A stretch of 11,728 nt of DNA. It comes from JBDTVS01 sp040007095. GTDB taxonomy: Bacteria; Acidobacteriota; Vicinamibacteria; Vicinamibacterales; CAVVIG01. The stretch spans positions 1 to 11,728 of the forward strand of contig JBDTVS010000187.1 in assembly GCA_040007095.1 (NCBI GenBank). Reading direction: 5' to 3'. This document shows positions 7,788 to 11,728 of the stretch, piece by piece (within the stretch, counting starts at the first letter, position 1; the number at the start of each line of letters is the position of its first letter). Under the pieces are notes generated by a model. That model was not told the origin of the DNA. It did not search any database and saw only the letters and a list, made by a program, of their open reading frames with translations. A program made the translations under genes and the position numbers.

Positions 7788-8684
7788 TCAGAGGTCGTCG
7801 AGACTTCTCGGCCAATCGTCCTTCAGCAGCCGTGACATCGACCGATCCGCCAGCACGCGGCCGCCTGTCTGGCAGCGTGCGCAGTAGTTGCACTCGTTGT
7901 CCGCGTAGACGATTCGTTGCACCGGCGCCGCGCAGACGGGACACGGTTTTCGGAAGCGGCCGTGAACCGCCATCTCGGGGTGAAATGCGGTGACCTTCTC
8001 CGGAAACCGCCCGCCCGTCTGCTCGCGCAGCCGATCGATCCACGCCTGCAGCGTCGTGCGAGTGGCCACATGTAGCCGCACGCAGTCCTCGACGGCCAGG
8101 GAGCGTGTCAATTTGAGCGGCGACAACTGAGCGGCGTGCAGGATCTCGTCGGAGTAGGCGTTGCCGATGCCGCTGAAGAGATGCGGATCGGTCAGCGCCC
8201 GCTTCAGCGTGTGGTTCCCGCGCACGAGCGCCTCGCGAAATTCCTCGCTCGTCGCCGCGAACGGCTCGAGCCCCCCCGGGTCGAGCGCGCGCAGCGAATC
8301 ACGCCCGCGCACCATCCGCATCGAGGCGCGCTTCTTCGAGCTGGCTTCCGTGAAGACGAGCGCGCCGTGCTCGAGCTCGATGACCGCGAGCACGAGCTTC
8401 TGCGGCGGCATCTTCGCGGCAGGCCCGCCTTGACGGGCAACCCATCGCAACCGCCCTGCAATCATCAGATGGATGACGAGGAACAGATCCGGCTCGAACC
8501 CGAGGACGAGGCGCTTCCCGATTCGATCGACGGTGGCGACGTTGAGGCCGGACAAGGCATCGAGTGGCGGTTCGACGGAGCGCAGGACGAAGGGACTGCG
8601 GACGAGAATGCGCTCGACCCGGCGACCCACGACGTGCCGGGCCAGCGCCTCCATGTACACGATCAGATCGGGAAGCTCTGGCAT
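7788..8684 (-). CDS. Fpg/Nei-family DNA glycosylase (formamidopyrimidine-DNA glycosylase-like)
   Basis: The start is set by MPELPD at 8682-8684, because the family uses mature Pro2 as nucleophile; the frame is open further upstream by chance. The product has 298 residues. Pro2, Glu3 and Lys57 (RIGKRL) fit the catalytic set. The helix-two-turn-helix includes HLFSGIGNAYSDEIL (168-182). A C-terminal zinc finger is formed by CPVC (248-251) and CARC (268-271), with an additional Cys at 265. Two differences from classical MutM stand out: the void-filling loop usually written RRFG is replaced by SSKKRASM (115-122), and the protein runs on 27 residues after the finger (QTGGRVLADRSMSRLLKDDW), whereas MutM stops right after it. 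It is expected to remove damaged bases and nick DNA at abasic sites, but lesion preference may differ from MutM, so no symbol is given. Confidence 0.9.
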   Translation of the reverse strand: MPELPDLIVYMEALARHVVGRRVERILVRSPFVLRSVEPPLDALSGLNVATVDRIGKRLVLGFEPDLFLVIHLMIAGRLRWVARQGGPAAKMPPQKLVLAVIELEHGALVFTEASSKKRASMRMVRGRDSLRALDPGGLEPFAATSEEFREALVRGNHTLKRALTDPHLFSGIGNAYSDEILHAAQLSPLKLTRSLAVEDCVRLHVATRTTLQAWIDRLREQTGGRFPEKVTAFHPEMAVHGRFRKPCPVCAAPVQRIVYADNECNYCARCQTGGRVLADRSMSRLLKDDWPRSLDDL

Positions 8685-8749
8685 GCAACGCACCCGGGCT
8701 GTGAAAAACGCGCTTCGAATGACTGTGCACTTCGGGATGACTCGATCCG

Positions 8750-8807
8750 GCACGCCGCGTGCAGGAACATTCCGGATGTTGACGTTGGGCGCCCAAAGGG
8801 TCATTGT
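8750..8807 (+). promoter_or_regulatory. Possible promoter with three adjacent dyad symmetries, upstream of the secreted protein gene
   Basis: In the 139-base divergent gap, TTGACG (8779-8784) is a good -35. The -10 at a 17-base spacing, CATTGT (8802-8807), matches only three of six. A perfect 12-base palindrome TTGGGCGCCCAA (8785-8796) fills the spacer. AACAT/ATGTT arms (8766-8780) overlap the -35, and GCACG/CGTGC arms (8750-8762) lie just before. Centres are about 17 bases apart. These could be operator sites, but no regulator can be assigned. Confidence 0.35.
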
Positions 8808-8823
8808 AGGTGTCAGAGGCCCC

Positions 8824-9432
8824 ATGCGGTTGATTGCTCTCCTGCTGATGGGAATTCTGGCCTCGTCGCCAGCCGCCGCGCAGCAAGCGGCTTCGTCCTC
8901 GACTGCAGAGTCTTCGTCCTCCAGTGCGGACGCGAAAACGACTCCTCCTCTTCCGGTGTCGCTCGACAAGATTCGCGATGGGCTCGAGCGCCCGGTAACC
9001 GGACACATGTTCACCGGTCGTTTGGCCGGCAAGATCGACAAGGAGCCGAACTTCCGCGTCGAGATCGAGGAGCGCCGCAAAATTGATGAGCTGCTGGCGA
9101 CGCTGAATTTCAAGAGCGGGCCGACGCCTGCCGGTGGCCTCTACGCGTTCGAGCAGCAGCGCATGATGTTCCCCGCCGTCGACAATCCTCTCGCCCAGCC
9201 CTATGCTGCCTTCAATCAGGGACAGCTGCTGACGATCCTGGTCGAGAACCTCGCCGGGAAATATCTGGTCGGGCGGGCCGCCGAGGCGATCACCAGGTCG
9301 GTTCGCGAGCACGCGGAAGCCTCCGCGCGCAAGGAGGTGGAGGAAGCCGTCGCCGAGTACTGCGCGGCCAAGCCGAACAACGGCGCCGGCATCGAGCTCT
9401 GCGCGCCGCGGACTGCCGAGATCGCCCGCTGA
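8824..9432 (+). CDS. Small secreted protein of unknown function
   Basis: I do not recognise the family. The 202-residue product starts MRLIALLLMGILASSPAAAQ, a clear Sec signal peptide with probable cleavage after Ala19. A low-complexity Ser/Ala linker (residues 21-38, with SSSSS) follows. The mature part holds a short conserved-looking strand region (PNFRVEIEERRKIDELL, 76-91), a central NPLAQPYAAFNQGQ, and a helical, charged segment rich in Glu/Lys/Ala (about 143-180). Two Cys (180 and 193) near the C-terminus could form a disulfide after export. The start is chosen because AGAGG (8815-8819) lies 4 bases upstream and the signal peptide begins exactly there; the frame is open further 5' but overlaps the divergent glycosylase. 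It is likely periplasmic and lacks a lipobox. No enzymatic motif is visible. Confidence 0.75.
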   Translation: MRLIALLLMGILASSPAAAQQAASSSTAESSSSSADAKTTPPLPVSLDKIRDGLERPVTGHMFTGRLAGKIDKEPNFRVEIEERRKIDELLATLNFKSGPTPAGGLYAFEQQRMMFPAVDNPLAQPYAAFNQGQLLTILVENLAGKYLVGRAAEAITRSVREHAEASARKEVEEAVAEYCAAKPNNGAGIELCAPRTAEIAR

Positions 9433-9514
9433 CCCCAATCCGTCGCCGCGACACCCTCCAATTTGCGAACCCCCGGCAATCCGGCCCCGCATCTGCACGC
9501 CATTTCGCCGGCAC

Positions 9515-9544
9515 TTGACGCCGAGGTGCCTTTTATCGTTTAAT
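9515..9544 (+). promoter_or_regulatory. Sigma70-type promoter of the sahR-like gene
   Basis: TTGACG (9515-9520) and TTTAAT (9539-9544) each match consensus at five of six positions with an 18-base spacer. The predicted transcript would start near 9551, leaving only about ten bases before the ATG at 9562. This is the best promoter in the window by eye, although not tested. Confidence 0.6.
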
Positions 9545-9562
9545 CCGGATGAACGGATTTAA
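9539..9562. promoter_or_regulatory. Inverted repeat covering the -10 box and start codon (candidate autoregulatory operator)
   Basis: Arms TTTAATCCG (9539-9547) and CGGATTTAA (9554-9562) are inverted with one mismatch pair and a 6-base spacer. The left arm contains the whole -10 hexamer and the right arm ends on the A of the start codon. A dimeric ArsR-type repressor bound here would block RNA polymerase, so autorepression is the natural reading. No second copy is seen before ahcY or before the homocysteine methyltransferase gene. Confidence 0.6.
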
Positions 9563-10539
9563 TGAGTCTTCGCGCTCCGGCCATCCTCGACCACTTGACC
9601 GCGCTCTCGGATCCGACCCGCAGCCGCATTCTGCTCCTGCTGGATCGCCACGAGCTGACGGTGTCGGAGCTCTGCAGCATCATGCAGCTCCCGCAGTCGA
9701 CCGCCAGCCGCCATCTGAAGGCCCTGGCCGACAGCGGCTGGATTGCGGCGCGCGCGGAAGGGACGAGCCACCTCTACACGATGACGCGGGACGAGCTCGA
9801 CGCCGGGGCGCGCCGGCTCTGGCTGCTGGTTCGCGAACAGGTCGGACCCACGCCGGCGGCCACCCAGGATCATCGACGGCTTCAGGCAACGCTCACCGAG
9901 CGGCGCACCAAATCGCAGGAGTTCTTCTCGTCCTCGGCAGGCCAGTGGGATCGACTTCGGGACGAGCTCTTCGGCGAACGCGTGCATCTTGGAGCGTTGG
10001 TGGCGCTCGCCGACAGCGATTGGGTCGTCGGCGACCTCGGCTGCGGCACCGGCCAGGTCAGCGCGGCGTTTGCGCCCTTTGTCGGCCGCGTGATCGCGGT
10101 CGATTCGTCGGCGGCGATGCTGCAGGCCGCCAGACGGCGGCTCGCCGGCTTCGACAACATCGACCTCCGGCGCGGCGATCTCGAGGCGCTGCCGATCGAC
10201 GACGATCGGCTCGACGTGGCGGTGATGATGCTCGTGCTGCACCATGTGCCCGAACCGGGGAAGGCCGTCGCCGACGTGGCACGCGCGCTGAAACCGGGCG
10301 GCCGGATCATCATCGCCGACATGCAGCCGCACGACCGCGAGAGCTATCGGCAGCAGATGGGTCACGTCTGGCTCGGATTCGCGGACGATCACCTCAATCG
10401 GATGCTCGCCGACGCTGGTTTCGGGCGCATCCGCATCGTGCCGCTGACGCCCGACGCCCGGGTGAAGGGGCCTGGGCTGTTTGTCGCCACGGCGAAGAAA
10501 CACTCGCCATCACGACTGCACGAAGACACGAACCCCTAG
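9562..10539 (+). CDS. ArsR-family regulator fused to a SAM-dependent methyltransferase domain (SahR-like)
   Basis: A 325-residue protein. Residues about 5-85 are an ArsR winged helix: LTALSDPTRSRILLLL, then the recognition helix region LPQSTASRHLKALADSGW (43-60) and the wing EGTSHLYTM. The metal-binding ELCVCDL motif of arsenic/cadmium sensors is not present (ELTVSELCSIM instead), so a metal is unlikely as effector. Residues about 115-310 are a class I methyltransferase fold with motif I DLGCGTGQ (158-165), AVDSSAAML (179-187) and ALKPGGRIIIADM (242-254). This architecture is that of SahR, a repressor shown in Desulfovibrio to release DNA on binding S-adenosylhomocysteine and to control SAM-cycle genes. 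The next gene, 78 bases on, is ahcY, which supports that role; catalysis by the domain is not excluded. ATG 9562 has only a weak ribosome site (CGGAT). Confidence 0.88.
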   Translation: MSLRAPAILDHLTALSDPTRSRILLLLDRHELTVSELCSIMQLPQSTASRHLKALADSGWIAARAEGTSHLYTMTRDELDAGARRLWLLVREQVGPTPAATQDHRRLQATLTERRTKSQEFFSSSAGQWDRLRDELFGERVHLGALVALADSDWVVGDLGCGTGQVSAAFAPFVGRVIAVDSSAAMLQAARRRLAGFDNIDLRRGDLEALPIDDDRLDVAVMMLVLHHVPEPGKAVADVARALKPGGRIIIADMQPHDRESYRQQMGHVWLGFADDHLNRMLADAGFGRIRIVPLTPDARVKGPGLFVATAKKHSPSRLHEDTNP

Positions 10540-10552
10540 AAGTTCTCTGCGC

Positions 10553-10575
10553 CTGCCCCCTGTGTTTGGGGGCAG
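10553..10575 (+). promoter_or_regulatory. GC-rich hairpin between the sahR-like gene and ahcY
   Basis: CTGCCCCC (10553-10560) and GGGGGCAG (10568-10575) form a perfect 8-bp stem with the loop TGTGTTT. No T-run follows (AATCAAGG comes next), so it is not a standard intrinsic terminator. It may stabilise the downstream ahcY transcript, mark a processing site, or weakly attenuate read-through. The ahcY ribosome site starts 26 bases after it. Confidence 0.5.
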
Positions 10576-10617
10576 AATCAAGGGTCACTGGACGCACCAA
10601 CAAGGAGAAAGAGCACT

Positions 10618-11728
10618 ATGGCAACGGTAATCGAGAAGCACGCACATCCCTTCGAAGCCGCGAAAGCCGCGGGACGCGAACCATACAAAGTGGCGGACCT
10701 TTCCCTCGCCGAGTTCGGGCGCAAGGAAATGCGTCTGGCCGAACAGGAAATGCCCGGGCTGATGTCGATTCGCAAGGAGAACGCGAAGGCGAAGCCGCTC
10801 GCGGGCACCCAGATCATGGGCAGCCTGCACATGACGATTCAGACAGCGGTCCTGATCGAAACGCTGACCGAGCTCGGTGCCGACGTGCGCTGGGTGTCGT
10901 GCAATATCTTCTCGACGCAGGACCACGCCGCCGCGGCCGTCGTCGTCGGGCCGCCGGAGAAAGGCGGCACCGTGCAGAACCCGAAGGGGACGCCGGTGTT
11001 CGCGTGGAAGGGCGAGTCGCTCGACGAATACTGGTGGTGCACGAACGAAGCGCTCGAGTGGCCCGATGGCTCAGGCCCGACATCGATCGTGGACGATGGC
11101 GGCGATGCGACGCTGGTGTTGCACAAGGGCGTGGAATTCGAAAAGGCGGGAAGCGTGCCGGCGTTCAAGGAGGAGAGCGATCCCGAAGAGTGGGGCGTCA
11201 TCCTCGACTTGATTCGCGCCTCGATGGCGAAGGACAAAGGCCGCTGGACGCGTCTGGCGTCGAAGATGATCGGCGTCAGTGAAGAGACCACGACCGGCGT
11301 GCACCGTCTGTATCAGATGCAGGAACAGGGCAAGCTGATGTTCCCGGCGATCAACGTCAACGACTCGGTCACCAAGAGCAAATTCGACAACATCTACGGC
11401 TGCCGGCACTCGCTGACCGACGGCATCTGCCGCGCCAGCGACGTCATGATGGGCGGCAAGGTCGCGGTCGTGTTCGGCTTCGGCGAAGTCGGCAAAGGCT
11501 CGGCGCAGGCGCTGCGCGGCCAGGGCTGCCGCGTCATCGTGACCGAGATCGATCCGATCTGCGCGCTGCAGGCGGCGATGGAGGGCTACGAAGTCAACAC
11601 GCTCGAGAACGTCGTCTCGACCGCCGACATCTTCGTGACGACGACGGGCAACTTCAACATCATCACCGCCGCGGACATGGCGAAGATGAAGGACAAGGCG
11701 ATCGTCGGCAACATCGGCCACTTCGACA
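10618..11728 (+). CDS. ahcY: Adenosylhomocysteinase (SAH hydrolase), 3' end missing (window edge)
   Basis: The enzyme splits S-adenosylhomocysteine into adenosine and homocysteine, relieving inhibition of methyltransferases. ATG 10618 follows a strong ribosome site, AAGGAG at 10602-10607. The frame is open to the edge, giving 370 residues of an expected 460-480. Visible motifs are GSLHMTIQTAVLIETL, SCNIFSTQDHAAAA, EYWWCTNEALEW, DDGGDATLVLHKG and the NAD-binding GFGEVGKGSAQAL, followed by VTEIDPICALQAAMEG. The region between the two DDGGD-GVSEETTTGVHRL blocks includes a longer insert (FEKAGSVPAFKEESDPEEW) as in the large bacterial form. The last residues, IVGNIGHFD, lead into the C-terminal part that is cut off. 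Lying 78 bases after the sahR-like gene on the same strand, it is probably in the same transcript and derepressed by its own substrate. Confidence 0.97.
   Translation, partial: MATVIEKHAHPFEAAKAAGREPYKVADLSLAEFGRKEMRLAEQEMPGLMSIRKENAKAKPLAGTQIMGSLHMTIQTAVLIETLTELGADVRWVSCNIFSTQDHAAAAVVVGPPEKGGTVQNPKGTPVFAWKGESLDEYWWCTNEALEWPDGSGPTSIVDDGGDATLVLHKGVEFEKAGSVPAFKEESDPEEWGVILDLIRASMAKDKGRWTRLASKMIGVSEETTTGVHRLYQMQEQGKLMFPAINVNDSVTKSKFDNIYGCRHSLTDGICRASDVMMGGKVAVVFGFGEVGKGSAQALRGQGCRVIVTEIDPICALQAAMEGYEVNTLENVVSTADIFVTTTGNFNIITAADMAKMKDKAIVGNIGHFD

Noticed and set aside
8473..8823. Longer start for the secreted protein
   Set aside because: It would overlap the start of the glycosylase; the ribosome site and signal peptide place the start at 8824.
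8685..9113. N-terminal extension of the glycosylase to 441 residues
   Set aside because: The family needs Pro2 as nucleophile directly after the initiator Met; the upstream frame is open by chance and overlaps the divergent secreted-protein gene.
9433..9514. AATCCG words at about 9436 and 9475 as further operator half-sites
   Set aside because: Neither has an inverted CGGATT partner at the spacing seen at 9539-9562; likely chance.
10540..10617. SAH riboswitch upstream of ahcY
   Set aside because: The gap is only 78 bases, contains a single simple hairpin, and I see none of the conserved SAH-riboswitch core; control by the SahR-like protein is the better explanation.
9549..11282. 577-codon plus-strand open frame from ATG 9549
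   Set aside because: It runs out of frame through both the SahR-like gene and ahcY, whose motifs are unambiguous; the product is low-complexity Arg/Gly/Ala-rich.
1..11728. tRNA, rRNA, CRISPR array, transposase or phage gene
   Set aside because: No cloverleaf, direct-repeat array, DDE-type transposase motif or phage structural gene was seen on either strand by reading.

Overview
This is a GC-rich bacterial chromosomal window with dense coding on both strands, short intergenic gaps and no RNA genes, CRISPR array, insertion sequence or phage genes that I can see. Two things point to Acidobacteriota, probably a soil Vicinamibacteria-type lineage: a decayed MacB/FtsX permease of the kind expanded in that phylum (acidobacterial duplicated orphan permease, ADOP), and a large DUF5916 outer-membrane protein. 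The taxonomy is an inference from gene content, not from a marker gene.

Layout. 1-2073 (minus): the 5' part of a GNAT acetyltransferase, cut by the window edge, follows a complete glnS by 4 bases. 2074-2895: no intact gene; it holds the remains of an N-terminal ADOP permease fragment on the plus strand, with three apparent frameshifts and an in-frame TAG. 2896-5457 (minus): an 853-residue secreted DUF5916/CBM9-like beta-barrel protein. It is divergent, with a 55-base gap, from 5513-6370 (plus), a two-domain 3-mercaptopyruvate/thiosulfate-type sulfurtransferase. 6371-6635 is a convergent non-coding gap with a short 9-base tandem repeat. 6636-7673 (minus) is a stand-alone homocysteine-binding module of the MetH type. 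7788-8684 (minus) is an Fpg/Nei-family DNA glycosylase of a divergent clade. 8824-9432 (plus) is a small secreted protein of unknown function. 9562-10539 (plus) is an ArsR-methyltransferase fusion resembling SahR, and 10618 to the end is ahcY, cut by the window edge.

How they fit. The clearest functional unit is the sahR-like gene with ahcY. The regulator's C-terminal methyltransferase fold would sense S-adenosylhomocysteine (SAH), and the next gene encodes the enzyme that removes SAH. The sequence shows a good sigma70-type promoter whose -10 box lies in a near-perfect inverted repeat that runs into the start codon, which suggests autorepression and an almost leaderless message. About 2 kb away, the MetH-type homocysteine methyltransferase module would return homocysteine to methionine, so the window carries SAH sensing, SAH hydrolysis and part of homocysteine remethylation. 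The rest of MetH (pterin and cobalamin modules) is not here and is presumably encoded elsewhere.

The most worthwhile leads are this SAM-cycle control unit and its operator, the split MetH module, the divergent Fpg, a degenerate CTTNGT-type intergenic repeat in three places, a run of three dyad symmetries upstream of the unknown secreted protein, and the ADOP relic. I did not find evidence of a wholly new defence or mobile system.
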